A DNA stretch of 64,000 bases from Bradyrhizobium macuxiense (GCF_007993935.1 NZ_VITY01000002.1:682001-746000), one strand, 5' to 3'; numbered from the stretch's first letter, positions 25,315-34,762 are shown. Made by a program: numbers and translations. The notes: generated by a model not told the origin, from the letters alone.

Positions 25315-25587
25315 ATGATCACTGCAGCGCAGCTTCGGGCTGCAAGAGCCTTGCTTGGCATCGACCAGCGGCAGCTCGCCGAGCTGTCCGGACTCTCCGT
25401 GCCGACCATCCAGCGCATGGAAGCGAGCGAGGGCACCATTCGAGGCAATGTCGACTCGCTGGTGAAACTGATCGACGCGCTCGGTGCGGCCGGCGTCGAG
25501 GTCATCAACGAGGGCGCCGTCAGCAGCGGCGGCGGCCGCGGCGTGCGATTGAAGGCCGGATCAGGCTCGCCGAAGGTGCAGACGTGA
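25315..25587 (+). CDS. XRE-family helix-turn-helix regulator
   Basis: 90-residue protein with a single lambda-repressor-like helix-turn-helix (residues 3-60: AAQLRAARALLGIDQRQLAELSGLSVPTIQRME) and a short Gly/Ser-rich tail. Its TGA overlaps the GTG start of the HyfB-like gene by four bases, so it is translated with the whole membrane-complex operon. It is a natural candidate for its local regulator; the upstream phased repeats could be its binding sites. Confidence 0.85.
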   Translation: MITAAQLRAARALLGIDQRQLAELSGLSVPTIQRMEASEGTIRGNVDSLVKLIDALGAAGVEVINEGAVSSGGGRGVRLKAGSGSPKVQT

Positions 25588-27599
25588 TCTCAACGGTCGC
25601 CCAGCAGCTCTGGTGTGTAGCCGCGCTGCTGGCGACGACCGTTCTCGCGATTGCCACCAGCCGATCACGCCGATCGACGGCCGTCGTCTACGGCGCGACC
25701 TTTGCGATTTCGGGAATCGCGCTGGCCGCGGCGCTGCACGCGCTGATCGCCCACACCAACGCGACCGAACTGATGTTGCCGGTCGGACTGCCTTGGCTGG
25801 GCTCGCATTTCCGTCTCGATGCGCTCGCCGCATTCTTTCTCGCGGTGGTCAATCTCGGCGGTGCGGCCGCAAGCCTGTATGGGCTCGGCTACGGCAGCCA
25901 CGAAACGACGCCGCATCGCGTCCTGCCGTTCTTTCCGGCGTTCCTCGCCGGGATGAACCTCGTTGTGCTTGCCGACGACGCGTTCACCTATCTGCTGTGC
26001 TGGGAATTCATGTCGCTCGCGTCGTGGGCGCTCGTGATGGCGCACCATCGTGAGGCAGACAATGCGCGGGCGGGCTACGTCTATCTCGTGATGGCAAGTT
26101 TCGGGACCCTGGCCCTGCTGCTTGCGTTTGGCCTGCTGTCGGGAGCCGGCGGCAGCTACAGTTTTGCGGCCATGCGCGGCATCCGGCACACGCCGTCCGA
26201 AGCCGCGCTGGTGCTTGCGCTGATGCTGCTCGGCGCCGGGTCGAAGGCCGGCCTGGTCCCGCTGCATGTGTGGCTGCCGCTCGCCCACCCCGCGGCCCCG
26301 AGCCATGTCTCGGCGCTGATGAGCGGTGTGATGACGAAGGTTGCGGTCTACGGATTCATCCGGGTCGTGTTCGATCTGCTCGGACCGCCAAGCTGGTCGG
26401 CGGGTGTCGTCGTTCTCATCCTCGGCGGAGTGACCGCCGTGATGGGGATCCTCTATGCGCTGATGGAGAAGGATCTCAAGCGCCTGCTCGCCTACAGCAC
26501 GATCGAGAATATCGGCGTTATCTTCGCGAGCCTCGGCCTCGCATTGGCGTTTCAGGCGAACGGTTACGGCCTGGCGGCGGCCCTCGCCTTCACAGCCGCG
26601 CTGTTCCACGTCCTCAACCATTCGTTCTTCAAGAGCCTGCTGTTCTTCGGCGCCGGTGCGGTGCTGACGTCGACAGGCGAAGGCGACATGGAGAAGCTGG
26701 GCGGCCTGATCCACCGCATGCCGCTTACGAGCTTCGTCTTTCTCGTCGGCTGCGTTGCGATCTCGGCGCTTCCGCCGTTCAACGGGTTCGTATCGGAATG
26801 GCTGATGTTTCAGGCGGTCCTGCAAAGCCCCGATCTGCCACAATGGATGCTGAAGATCATGGTGCCCGCGGTCGGCGCGTTGCTGGCGCTGGCGGCAGCG
26901 CTCGCAGCCGCATGTTTCGTCAAGGCCTTCGGAATCACCTTCCTCGGCCGCGCGCGAAGCCCGGCCGCTGAGGCCGCCGGCGAGGTCGATCGCTATTGCC
27001 TCGCCGCGATGTTTGGCCTCGCCGCGCTGTGCTTTCTCGCCGGAATTCTGCCGGGCCTGGTGATCGACGCGCTTTCGCCCGTCGCAATGGCGGTGATCGG
27101 CCACCGCATGCCGGTTCAGGCGAGCGACGCCTGGCTTTCGATCGTTCCGATCGAGGAGAGCCGCAGCTCCTACAACGGATTGCTCGTCTTCATCTTCATC
27201 ACGGCCGCGGCGTCGCTTGCCGTGTATTTCATCCATCGCTTTGCATCGCGCGCGATCCGGCGCGGGCCCGCCTGGGGTTGCGGCTTTGCCGATCCAGCTC
27301 CGGCGGCGCAATATTCCGGAGTAAGCTTCGTCCAGCCGATCCGCCGCGTGTTCGGCACGCTGATCTTCCAGGCCCGCGAACACGTCGACATGCCGCCGCC
27401 GGGCGACCTGCGGCCGGCCCGCCTCAGGATCGACATGCACGATCCGGTTTGGGAGCAGCTCTATTCGCCGGTGACTGAAACGGTGTGGTTCTTTGCCGAT
27501 CGGCTGAACCAGCTCCAGTTCCTCACCATCCGCCGCTATCTCAGCCTGGTCTTCGCAACCCTCGTCACATTGCTGCTGGCGCTCGCGATATGGTCGTGA
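25584..27599 (+). CDS. HyfB-like proton-conducting membrane subunit
   Basis: 671 residues, the usual length of hydrogenase-4 subunit B. An antiporter-like subunit related to complex I NuoL/NuoM, with about 14-16 membrane segments. Core motifs: WEFMSLASWALVMAHHR, GAGSKAGLVPLHVWLPLAHPAAPSHVSALMSGVMTKVAVYG (the conserved Lys/His proton path), the KDLKRLLAYSTIENIG segment, and LPPFNGFVSEW. A long C-terminal extension ends in one more helix. First of six membrane-complex genes joined by start/stop overlaps or very short gaps. It should pump protons or sodium ions when the complex transfers electrons. Confidence 0.9.
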   Translation: MISTVAQQLWCVAALLATTVLAIATSRSRRSTAVVYGATFAISGIALAAALHALIAHTNATELMLPVGLPWLGSHFRLDALAAFFLAVVNLGGAAASLYGLGYGSHETTPHRVLPFFPAFLAGMNLVVLADDAFTYLLCWEFMSLASWALVMAHHREADNARAGYVYLVMASFGTLALLLAFGLLSGAGGSYSFAAMRGIRHTPSEAALVLALMLLGAGSKAGLVPLHVWLPLAHPAAPSHVSALMSGVMTKVAVYGFIRVVFDLLGPPSWSAGVVVLILGGVTAVMGILYALMEKDLKRLLAYSTIENIGVIFASLGLALAFQANGYGLAAALAFTAALFHVLNHSFFKSLLFFGAGAVLTSTGEGDMEKLGGLIHRMPLTSFVFLVGCVAISALPPFNGFVSEWLMFQAVLQSPDLPQWMLKIMVPAVGALLALAAALAAACFVKAFGITFLGRARSPAAEAAGEVDRYCLAAMFGLAALCFLAGILPGLVIDALSPVAMAVIGHRMPVQASDAWLSIVPIEESRSSYNGLLVFIFITAAASLAVYFIHRFASRAIRRGPAWGCGFADPAPAAQYSGVSFVQPIRRVFGTLIFQAREHVDMPPPGDLRPARLRIDMHDPVWEQLYSPVTETVWFFADRLNQLQFLTIRRYLSLVFATLVTLLLALAIWS

Positions 27600-28546
27600 T
27601 CTCGGACATCCTCGTTCAACTGGGCCAGATGACGCTTGTTCTGCTGCTCGCGCCGCTCCTGACCGGCGTCGTGCGCAAGATGAAGGCTCGCCTGCTACGC
27701 CGCAAAGGACCGTCGATCCTCCAGCCGTACCGCGATCTGCTGCGGCTGCTGCGCAAGGAGGTCGTGCTCGCCGACAACGCGTCCTGGCTGTTCCGCGTCA
27801 CGCCCTACATCACGTTCGCCGCGATCTGGGTCGCCGCGGCGCTGGTCCCGACATTTGCCACCGGCCTTGAGTTCAGCTGGAGCGCCGACCTGATCGCGAT
27901 CGTCGCCCTGCTCGGCAGCGCGCGCTTCTTCCTCGCGCTTGCCGGCATGGATGTCGGCACCAGCTTCGGCGGCATCGGCTCCAGCCGCGAGGTGATGATC
28001 GCCGCTCTGGCCGAACCGGCCATGCTGTTGATGGTGTTCTGCGTCGCGCTGATTGCCGGCTCGACCCAGCTGTCGACGGTCGCGACCTTCATGGCGTCAT
28101 CCGAGGTGGGGCTGCGCGTCTCGCTCGGCATGGCGATGATTGCCCTCATCATGGTGGCGCTCGCCGAAAACGCCCGCATTCCGATCGACAACCCGGCGAC
28201 GCATCTCGAGCTGACCATGGTGCACGAGGCGATGATCCTGGAATATTCCGGACGCCATCTCGCCATGATCGAGTTCGGCGCCTTTCTCAAGCTCCAGCTC
28301 TACGTCTCCCTGATCATCTGCGTGTTCTTTCCCTGGCAGATCACCACCGAAGGCGCAGGCCCGCTGTCGTACCTCGTGAGCGCCGCCGCCTACATCCTCA
28401 AGCTCGTGATCGCAAGCTTCCTGCTTGCGGTGTTCGAGACCGCGACGGCGAAGGTGCGGGTTTTCCGTGTTCCCGAGTTCCTCGGCGCCGCCCTCATGCT
28501 CGGCCTGCTCGGTACGCTTCTCCGGTTCGTGTCGCGGGGCTTCTGA
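27590..28546 (+). CDS. HyfC-like (NuoH-type) membrane subunit
   Basis: 318-residue membrane protein of the complex I subunit 1 (NuoH/HyfC) family, the anchor for the peripheral arm. Motifs: RRKGPSILQPYRDLLRLLRKE at the N-terminus, GMDVGTSFGGIGSSREV, the ALAENARIPIDNPATHLELTMVHEAMILEYSG block, and a C-terminal segment of three helices. The ATG at 27590 overlaps the HyfB stop by ten bases; an in-frame GTG at 27596 would give the GTGA overlap seen elsewhere. Either start leaves the protein essentially unchanged. Confidence 0.9.
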   Translation: MVVISDILVQLGQMTLVLLLAPLLTGVVRKMKARLLRRKGPSILQPYRDLLRLLRKEVVLADNASWLFRVTPYITFAAIWVAAALVPTFATGLEFSWSADLIAIVALLGSARFFLALAGMDVGTSFGGIGSSREVMIAALAEPAMLLMVFCVALIAGSTQLSTVATFMASSEVGLRVSLGMAMIALIMVALAENARIPIDNPATHLELTMVHEAMILEYSGRHLAMIEFGAFLKLQLYVSLIICVFFPWQITTEGAGPLSYLVSAAAYILKLVIASFLLAVFETATAKVRVFRVPEFLGAALMLGLLGTLLRFVSRGF

Positions 28547-29208
28547 TGCACAACCTTGCCTTCGACATTGCTCATCTGCTCGCCGGCGGGCTCGTGCTGA
28601 TCAGCTTCATGATGCTGTATCAGGACCGCCTGTATGCGTTGCTGAACATCTTCGCGGTCCATGCCGTGGTGCTCGCGCTCTCCGTCGCCTGGCAGGCATT
28701 CATCCAGAACGCACCGCATCTCTACGTGACCGCGGTCATCGCGCTGGTGTTCAAGGCGATCATCATTCCGGTGGCGCTGCACCGGATCGTCAAGCAGCTC
28801 GGCATTCATCGCGATATCGAGACCGCAGTGGGTATCGGCCCGACCATGCTGGCGGGCATGGGGCTCGTCGCCCTCTCGATGGTACTGATGCTGCGGGTGA
28901 CCGGCGCCGCCGATCCGCTGGCGAGGGAAGACCTCGCCTTCGCGCTGTCGGTGGTGCTGCTGGGACTGCTCGTCATGGTGACGCGGCGCAACGCCGTCAG
29001 CCAGGTCGTCGGCTTCATGTCGCTCGAAAACGGATTGGTGCTGGCCGCGACCGGCGCCAAGGGCATGCCGCTGGTCGTGGAGATCAGCGTGGCCTTCTCG
29101 ATCCTGATCGCGTTCATCGTCATCGGCGTGTTCCTGTTCCGGATCCGGGAGCGCTTCGACACCGTCGATGTCGGCGCGCTCGATGAGTTCAGGGGGGAGC
29201 GGCGATGA
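28546..29208 (+). CDS. HyfE-like membrane subunit
   Basis: 220-residue membrane protein similar in size and layout to HyfE, whose C-terminal part is related to NuoK/MrpC. Around six hydrophobic segments; RRNAVSQVVGFMSLENGLVL is the NuoK-like segment with the membrane Glu. Start and stop are coupled to both neighbours (TGATG at 28544-28548 and ATGA at 29205-29208). Confidence 0.87.
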   Translation: MHNLAFDIAHLLAGGLVLISFMMLYQDRLYALLNIFAVHAVVLALSVAWQAFIQNAPHLYVTAVIALVFKAIIIPVALHRIVKQLGIHRDIETAVGIGPTMLAGMGLVALSMVLMLRVTGAADPLAREDLAFALSVVLLGLLVMVTRRNAVSQVVGFMSLENGLVLAATGAKGMPLVVEISVAFSILIAFIVIGVFLFRIRERFDTVDVGALDEFRGERR

Positions 29209-30653
29209 ACGCGGCGTCGGATGCCGTTGCCTGGATTCTCTTGATACCGATCTGCGCCGCAGCGGTGCTGGCGGCGCTGCCCGGCTATCGGCTGACCGCG
29301 GGGCTCAATATCCTGGCCAGCTTCAGCACCTTCCTGGCTGCGCTTTCGCTGCTCGTCATCGCCCGCCCGCAACCCGGCCAGTATCTGCTGGTCGACGATC
29401 TCAACATCGTCTTCATCGTGCTCAACACCTTCGTCGGTCTAACCACGAGCGTGTTCAGCGCGAGCTACATTGCCCATGAACTCGAGACCGGGCGACTGAC
29501 GCCGCGCTACCTGCGATTCTACCACGCCATGTATCAAGTCATGATGTTCGGCATGAACCTCGCATTCGTGTCGAACAATATCGGCCTGATGTGGGTCGCG
29601 ATCGAGATCGCCACGCTCACCACCGTCTTGATGGTCGGCATCTACCGGACCCACGCGGCGCTGGAGGCTGCCTGGAAGTATTTCATCCTCGGCAGCGTCG
29701 GCATCGCGCTCGCGCTGTTTGGTACCATTCTGGTCTACATGGCCGCGCTGCCGGTCACCGGCGAGGGTCAGGACGCGATGGTCTGGACGGTGCTGGTCAG
29801 CCGCGCTGCGGCGTTCGATCCGGCATTGCTCAACGTGGCCTTCATCTTCCTGCTGCTCGGATACGGGACGAAGGTCGGCCTCGCGCCGCTGCACGCCTGG
29901 CTGCCGGATGCGCATGCCGAGGGCCCGACCCCGATCTCCGCCGTGCTCTCCGGCCTGCTGCTCAATGTTGCGCTCTACGCGGTGCTCCGCTTCAAGATCC
30001 TGCTTGCCGCCAATCCGGACGCAATATCGCCGGGTCCGCTGATGGTGACGATGGGGTTGACCTCGTTGCTGTTCGCGGCCTTCATGCTTTACCGCCGCCG
30101 CGATATCAAACGGCTGTTCGCCTATTCCTCGATCGAGCACATGGGCATCATCGTGTTTGCGTTCGGGATGGGCGGCCCGCTCGCCAATTTCGCCGGCCTG
30201 CTGCACATGGTGATGCACAGCCTGACCAAGTCGGGAATCTTCTATGCGGTCGGCCACATTGCGCAGGTGAAGGGCACGCAGCGGATCGCCAATATTCGCG
30301 GCCTGACCGAAACCCATCCCGCGCTCGGTTGGGGCCTTGTGACCGGGGTTGTCGCAATCGCCGGTCTGCCGCCGCTCGGTATCTTCATGAGCGAGTTCCT
30401 CATCGTCAGCTCGACCTTCGCGCGCCAGCCGCTGCTCGCGATCCCGCTGGTGTTCGGCCTGCTGCTCGCCTTCGGCGCGCTCGTGCTGCGCCTGACGAGC
30501 CTTGCGTTCGGCGAGCCGCGCGGCAGTGCGGCGCCGGCGGAAGCGTCCTATTTGCCGATGTTCGCGCATTTCGCGCTGGTGCTGACAGCGGGCATCTATC
30601 TTCCGGGACCGCTCGTCGTCTGGTTCCAGCACGTCGCCAACCTCCTGGGCTAG
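29205..30653 (+). CDS. HyfF-like proton-conducting membrane subunit
   Basis: 482-residue antiporter-like subunit (NuoM/NuoN/HyfF type) with about 14 membrane segments. Conserved pieces: MWVAIEIATLTTVLMVGIYR, GYGTKVGLAPLHAWLPDAHAEGPTPISAVLSGLLLNVALYA (Lys and His of the proton channel), KRLFAYSSIEHMG, and LPPLGIFMSEF. ATGA overlap with HyfE. It is the second pump-type subunit, so the complex has HyfB and HyfF but no HyfD-like third antiporter. Confidence 0.9.
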   Translation: MNAASDAVAWILLIPICAAAVLAALPGYRLTAGLNILASFSTFLAALSLLVIARPQPGQYLLVDDLNIVFIVLNTFVGLTTSVFSASYIAHELETGRLTPRYLRFYHAMYQVMMFGMNLAFVSNNIGLMWVAIEIATLTTVLMVGIYRTHAALEAAWKYFILGSVGIALALFGTILVYMAALPVTGEGQDAMVWTVLVSRAAAFDPALLNVAFIFLLLGYGTKVGLAPLHAWLPDAHAEGPTPISAVLSGLLLNVALYAVLRFKILLAANPDAISPGPLMVTMGLTSLLFAAFMLYRRRDIKRLFAYSSIEHMGIIVFAFGMGGPLANFAGLLHMVMHSLTKSGIFYAVGHIAQVKGTQRIANIRGLTETHPALGWGLVTGVVAIAGLPPLGIFMSEFLIVSSTFARQPLLAIPLVFGLLLAFGALVLRLTSLAFGEPRGSAAPAEASYLPMFAHFALVLTAGIYLPGPLVVWFQHVANLLG

Positions 30654-30671
30654 CGCGAGGGAGAACAAGAC

Positions 30672-32183
30672 ATGCCGGCATTGATCGATCTGATCCGGGC
30701 AGGCCGCAGGGTTGAACGGCATAACCCATGGCCGCGCATCAGCGTGGAGAGCGGCACCTGGCGCTCCGCCACCGGCGCCCTTGCGGATGGCAGCCTGAGC
30801 TTGCTCGGACTGTGGGGCGAGCCGTCGCGCGTGCATATGGCGCTCTTTGACAACAGCGCATCCAATATTGGTGTGATCAGTCTGGACTGCCCCGATCGCC
30901 GCTATCCTTCCGTCGCCGCCCGCCATCGCCCGGCGCTTCGACTGGAGCGCACCATCCACGACCTGTTCGGACTCGTGGCCATCGAGACGCCGGACAGCCG
31001 CCCCTGGCTCGATCATGGTCGCTGGCAAATGCAAGCACCGCTGGGCGAACGTCTCGATGCAGCACCCGATCCAGCGCCTTATCCGTTCCTTCCGGCCGAA
31101 GGTGACAGCTTGCACCAGATTGCGGTCGGCCCCGTGCACGCCGGCATCATCGAACCCGGACATTTCCGCTTCACCGCAAGCGGCGAGACCGTGGTTCGCC
31201 TCGAGCAGCGGCTCGGCTACACCCATAAGGGCGTCGAAGGGTTGATGGCGGGAAGCACCGTCGAGCAGGCCGCGCGGCTCGCCGGCCGGGTGTCCGGCGA
31301 CAGCACGGTTGGCTATGGACTGGCGTTCGCGCAAGCCGTCGAGGCCGCGATGCAGATTGCCGTGCCGCCCCGCGCGCTCCTGCTGCGCGCGCTGATGGCC
31401 GAGCTCGAGCGGCTGGCCAATCATCTCGGCGACATCGGCGCGATCTGCAACGACGCGTCCTTCGCGCTGATGCACGCGCATTGCGGCGTGCTGCGCGAGC
31501 GCGTGCTGCGCGCGGCCGACGCGGCCTTCGGCCACCGCCTGATGCGCGACATCGTCGTTCCCGGCGGCCTGGCGCGCGACATCGCCAGCGAAGGACCTGC
31601 GGCAATCCGGGCCGCGCTCGAGCAGATCCGCCGGCATTTTCCGTCGCTGGTCGAGCTCTATGACAACACGGCATCGTTGCAGGACCGAACCGTCGGCACC
31701 GGCATCGTCACCGCGGCACTCGCGCGTCAATTCGCCGCCGGCGGCTATGTCGGACGTGCCAGCGGCCGCAGCTATGACGCCCGCCGCAGCCCCGGCTATC
31801 ACCCTTATGACGGCCTGCGCTTCGATGTGCCTGTTCTCAGCGACGGCGACGTGAACGCCCGCGTCTGGATCCGGATCCGCGAGGTTGAGCAGAGCCTGTC
31901 GCTGGCAGGTCAGATCCTCGATGCACTCGAGGCCGGCCCAATCAAGGTGCCGCTGCAGATTGCGCCGGAGCCCTGCGAAGGTATCGCGCTCGTCGAGGGT
32001 TTCCGGGGCGACATCCTGGCATGGCTGCGCCTGAGCGATGGCCGGATCGAGCGATGTCATCTGCGCGACCCGTCATGGTTTCAATGGCCGCTGCTCGAGG
32101 CGGCCATCGAAGCCAACATCGTGGCGGACTTCCCGCTGTGCAACAAGTCGTTCAACTGCTCCTATTCAGGGCACGACCTCTGA
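30672..32183 (+). CDS. HyfG-like large subunit lacking NiFe-binding cysteines
   Basis: 503 residues: a NuoC-like N-terminal part (~1-150) and a NuoD/hydrogenase-large-subunit-like part. The large-subunit fold is clear in LEQRLGYTHKGVEGLMAGSTVEQAARLAGRV, ELERLANHLGDIGAIC and YDARRSPGYHPYDGL. In real group-4 NiFe hydrogenases the segment after the HRGIE-like motif contains RICGIC; here it is GRVSGDSTVGYG, without cysteine. The C-terminal DPCxxC motif is replaced by RDPSWFQWPLLE. All four metal ligands are therefore missing, as in NuoD of complex I. The subunit cannot hold a NiFe centre and probably contacts a quinone or unknown donor/acceptor. Confidence 0.88.
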   Translation: MPALIDLIRAGRRVERHNPWPRISVESGTWRSATGALADGSLSLLGLWGEPSRVHMALFDNSASNIGVISLDCPDRRYPSVAARHRPALRLERTIHDLFGLVAIETPDSRPWLDHGRWQMQAPLGERLDAAPDPAPYPFLPAEGDSLHQIAVGPVHAGIIEPGHFRFTASGETVVRLEQRLGYTHKGVEGLMAGSTVEQAARLAGRVSGDSTVGYGLAFAQAVEAAMQIAVPPRALLLRALMAELERLANHLGDIGAICNDASFALMHAHCGVLRERVLRAADAAFGHRLMRDIVVPGGLARDIASEGPAAIRAALEQIRRHFPSLVELYDNTASLQDRTVGTGIVTAALARQFAAGGYVGRASGRSYDARRSPGYHPYDGLRFDVPVLSDGDVNARVWIRIREVEQSLSLAGQILDALEAGPIKVPLQIAPEPCEGIALVEGFRGDILAWLRLSDGRIERCHLRDPSWFQWPLLEAAIEANIVADFPLCNKSFNCSYSGHDL

Positions 32184-32195
32184 GGACCGGACGCG

Positions 32196-32729
32196 ATGCG
32201 CAAACTTCTGCTTCAGAGTCTGTTTCGCCAGCCATTGACCGAGCAGGCGCCGCGTCCGGACGACGCCGCGATCGCGGAGCTCGCGGCCACGGTCGGCCGC
32301 ACGGCAAGGCGTCGCCTCGGCCGCAGCCTGTCGATCCGCGAGGTCGATGCCGGCTCGTGCAACGGATGCGAGCTGGAAATTCACGCGCTGAGCAATCCGT
32401 ATTATGACGTCGAGCGATTTGGAATCCGGTTTGTCGCGTCACCCCGTCACGCCGACGTCCTGCTCGTCACGGGTCCGGTGACGAAGAACATGCGCGAGGC
32501 CCTTGAACGGACCTACAATGCAACTCCCGATCCGAAATGGGTTGTCGCGGCGGGCGATTGCGCCAGGGACGGCGGATGCTTTGCCGGCGGCTACGCGGTG
32601 GTAGGCGGGGTTTCCGCAATCGTCCCGGTCGATCTCCACATTCCGGGATGTCCTCCACCTCCGATGACGATCCTGCGTGGTCTTCTCAGCTTGCTCGACG
32701 AGGTGGACTCCGGCGGCGCGGCTCGGTGA
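32196..32729 (+). CDS. HyfI/NuoB-like iron-sulfur subunit
   Basis: 177-residue small subunit that carries the [4Fe-4S] cluster next to the large subunit. Cys ligands are intact: Cys55 and Cys58 in DAGSCNGCELEIHAL, Cys in AGDCARDGG, and Cys in IPGCPPPP. It begins 12 bases after the HyfG-like stop and ends the operon. No ferredoxin-type subunit (HyfA/HyfH) is present in the cluster, so the electron donor must come from elsewhere. Confidence 0.9.
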   Translation: MRKLLLQSLFRQPLTEQAPRPDDAAIAELAATVGRTARRRLGRSLSIREVDAGSCNGCELEIHALSNPYYDVERFGIRFVASPRHADVLLVTGPVTKNMREALERTYNATPDPKWVVAAGDCARDGGCFAGGYAVVGGVSAIVPVDLHIPGCPPPPMTILRGLLSLLDEVDSGGAAR

Positions 32730-32773
32730 GGGATGAGTAAGCCGCTTGCGCTCGCGCCATTGGGCGATGATCG

Positions 32774-33784
32774 CTAGCCGCTGTCGCGCAACACCAGCTC
32801 GAAGCCGAGATCGATGCGGCGCTCGCCGTCGCGCTCCAGCGTCAGTGTCGCCGCGGTGCGGCCGATCGCGTCACCATGCACGCTGATCGTGCTCAATGTC
32901 GGCGAGATCAGCCGGGCCATTTCGAGATCGCCGAGGCCGATCACCGCGACCGGCTGCGCCGATGCGGGCCCGTCGCGCAATAGCCCGGCCTTGCGTAGCC
33001 CGGACATGAAGCCGATCGCATGCGCGTCATTGGCGGCGAACACGGCGTCGACATCAGGCAGGCGTGCGTGCGCCGCCACGCTGCCTGAGTCCTTGCGGTC
33101 CAGGATCAACCGGCGCGGCTCGGCGAGACCGTTTGCCAGCGCCTCGTCCCTGAAGCCGAACCAGCGGCGCGTGCCGCGCGGATCGTCGCCGCCGATGAAG
33201 GCGAGCTGCTTGCGCCCCTGCGCAACCAGATGCTTCGCGACGGCAACGCCGGCCTTGTAATTGTCGAAGCCCGCGACCGCGTCGATCGGGTTTGCCGGCA
33301 GATCCCAGGTCTCGACGATCGGGATCCGCGCGTTGCGCAGCAGGCGGCTGCCCTCCTCCGTTGCCGGCGAACCGACCATGATGATCGCCTCCGGCCGCCG
33401 CGACAGCAGCGCTGCCAGCATGCGGTCCTCGCGCGCCGCGTCGTAGCGCGACTGCGCCAGGATCACGGAGAAGCCGAGCGGCTCGAGCTTGTCGGACAGG
33501 CCCTGCACGGTATCGGCAAAGATCGAGTTGGCGATGGTCGGCACCAGCACGCCGACCGAATTGGTCCGCGCGCTCGCCAGCGCGCCTGCCACGAGGTTCG
33601 GGATATAGCCGAGGTCGCGCATCGCCTGCTCGACCCGCGCCCGGGTCTCCGGGGCGACCAGGTCGGGCATCCGCACCACCCGGCTCACCGTGATCGAGGA
33701 GACGCCGGCGCGCTTGGCCACCTCTGAAAGGGTGGGCGCGGCACCGGTCGGGCCAGTCCCGGGGTCGGTCACTTCGGAGCTCAT
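32774..33784 (-). CDS. LacI-family transcriptional regulator
   Basis: 336 residues from ATG 33784; an ATG at 33820 is in frame but would extend over the non-conserved start. N-terminal helix-turn-helix PTLSEVAKRAGVSSITVSRVVRMPDLVAPETRARVEQAM with the hinge helix NLVAGALAS, followed by a periplasmic-binding-like ligand domain (VGVLVPTIANSIFADTVQGL). It most resembles the GntR/gluconate branch of LacI proteins. Two palindromic operators at 33822-33859 lie between it and the divergent PhyH operon, making it the likely repressor of both. Confidence 0.9.
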   Translation of the reverse strand: MSSEVTDPGTGPTGAAPTLSEVAKRAGVSSITVSRVVRMPDLVAPETRARVEQAMRDLGYIPNLVAGALASARTNSVGVLVPTIANSIFADTVQGLSDKLEPLGFSVILAQSRYDAAREDRMLAALLSRRPEAIIMVGSPATEEGSRLLRNARIPIVETWDLPANPIDAVAGFDNYKAGVAVAKHLVAQGRKQLAFIGGDDPRGTRRWFGFRDEALANGLAEPRRLILDRKDSGSVAAHARLPDVDAVFAANDAHAIGFMSGLRKAGLLRDGPASAQPVAVIGLGDLEMARLISPTLSTISVHGDAIGRTAATLTLERDGERRIDLGFELVLRDSG

Positions 33785-33821
33785 GGCCCGACCCTGCACG
33801 ATTCCGGATTGCCAAGCCATG

Positions 33822-33859
33822 ATGTTAGCGCTAGCATCGCCTCATGTTAGCGCTAACAT
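33822..33859. promoter_or_regulatory. Tandem palindromic LacI/GntR-type operators
   Basis: ATGTTAGCGCTAACAT at 33844-33859 is a perfect 16-bp palindrome. ATGTTAGCGCTAGCAT at 33822-33837 is the same site with one change. They are 22 bases apart, two helical turns, centred between the lacI-like start and the PhyH start. The central CG step is typical for LacI-family sites. Confidence 0.85.
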
Positions 33860-33881
33860 TAAACCAAAAGGGAGAAACGGT

Positions 33882-34754
33882 ATGATTTCGGACGAACATG
33901 CCCAGGCTTACAAGCGCGACGGGGTGATCGTGGTCCCCGAGGTGCTCAACCAGGAGACCCTGGGGAAGGTGCGCACAGTGCTCGCAGAGCTGGTGGCTGG
34001 CGCCGCCAGTGTGACCGAGCACACCGATGTCTACGACCTCGAACCGGGCCATACGCCGGAGACCCCGCGCGTCCGCCGCATCAAGGCGCCGCACAAGGTG
34101 CACCCGATCTTCGACGAGATCGTCCGCAGCCCCGCCGTGATCTCGATCCTGACCAGACTGATCGGCCCCGGTCTTCGCCTGCACGGCTCCAAGCTGAACA
34201 TGAAGTCGGCGCAATACGGCTCGCCGGTCGAGTGGCATCAGGACTGGGCGTTCTATCCGCACACCAATGACGACATCCTCGCGATCGGCGTGCTGCTCGA
34301 CGACTGCGATATCGAGAACGGCCCGATGCTGGTGACGCCGGGCACGCACACCGGCGCCACGATGTGGGATCATCATGGCGAGGATGGCTGCTTCGCGGGC
34401 TTGATCGATCCGGACCAGATCCAGGACGACATCAAGCGCGCGGTGCCCTGCATGGGTAAAGCCGGCAGCATGTCGTTCCATCACGTCCGCGCGCTGCACG
34501 GCTCGGCGACCAACACATCGAACCGGCCGCGCAACCTGCTGCTCTATGAGGTCGCCGCCAGCGATGCCTGGCCGCTGATGGGCGTCAAGGACTTCGACGA
34601 GTTCAACAGCCGCCTGCTGGCGGGTCCGCCGGTGGTCGCACCGCGGCTGACCGACGTGCCGGTGCGGATGCCGCTGCCGCCGGCCAAACGGCAGGGATCG
34701 ATCTACGAGACCCAGTCGGCGTCGAAGAAATCCTACTTTACGCGCGCGGCCTGA
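33882..34754 (+). CDS. Phytanoyl-CoA dioxygenase (PhyH) family protein
   Basis: 290-residue Fe(II)/2-oxoglutarate-dependent oxygenase. AAAGGGAGAAACGGT precedes the ATG. The iron site HxD is in EWHQDWAFYPHTN, and the distal His in HHVRALHGSA with the 2-oxoglutarate Arg following in NRPRNLLLYE. Members hydroxylate CoA esters, ectoine-type solutes, or small organophosphonates. It is the first gene of an operon with an MFS transporter and a sugar-isomerase-like protein under the LacI-type operators. The true substrate is unknown. Confidence 0.88.
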   Translation: MISDEHAQAYKRDGVIVVPEVLNQETLGKVRTVLAELVAGAASVTEHTDVYDLEPGHTPETPRVRRIKAPHKVHPIFDEIVRSPAVISILTRLIGPGLRLHGSKLNMKSAQYGSPVEWHQDWAFYPHTNDDILAIGVLLDDCDIENGPMLVTPGTHTGATMWDHHGEDGCFAGLIDPDQIQDDIKRAVPCMGKAGSMSFHHVRALHGSATNTSNRPRNLLLYEVAASDAWPLMGVKDFDEFNSRLLAGPPVVAPRLTDVPVRMPLPPAKRQGSIYETQSASKKSYFTRAA

Positions 34755-34762
34755 AGACTACG

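Noticed and set aside
29439..32060. 873-codon open frame on the minus strand across the Hyf-like genes
   Set aside because: Composition (Arg, His, Gln, Ala) is typical for antisense of high-GC membrane genes; the plus strand genes show family motifs and overlaps.
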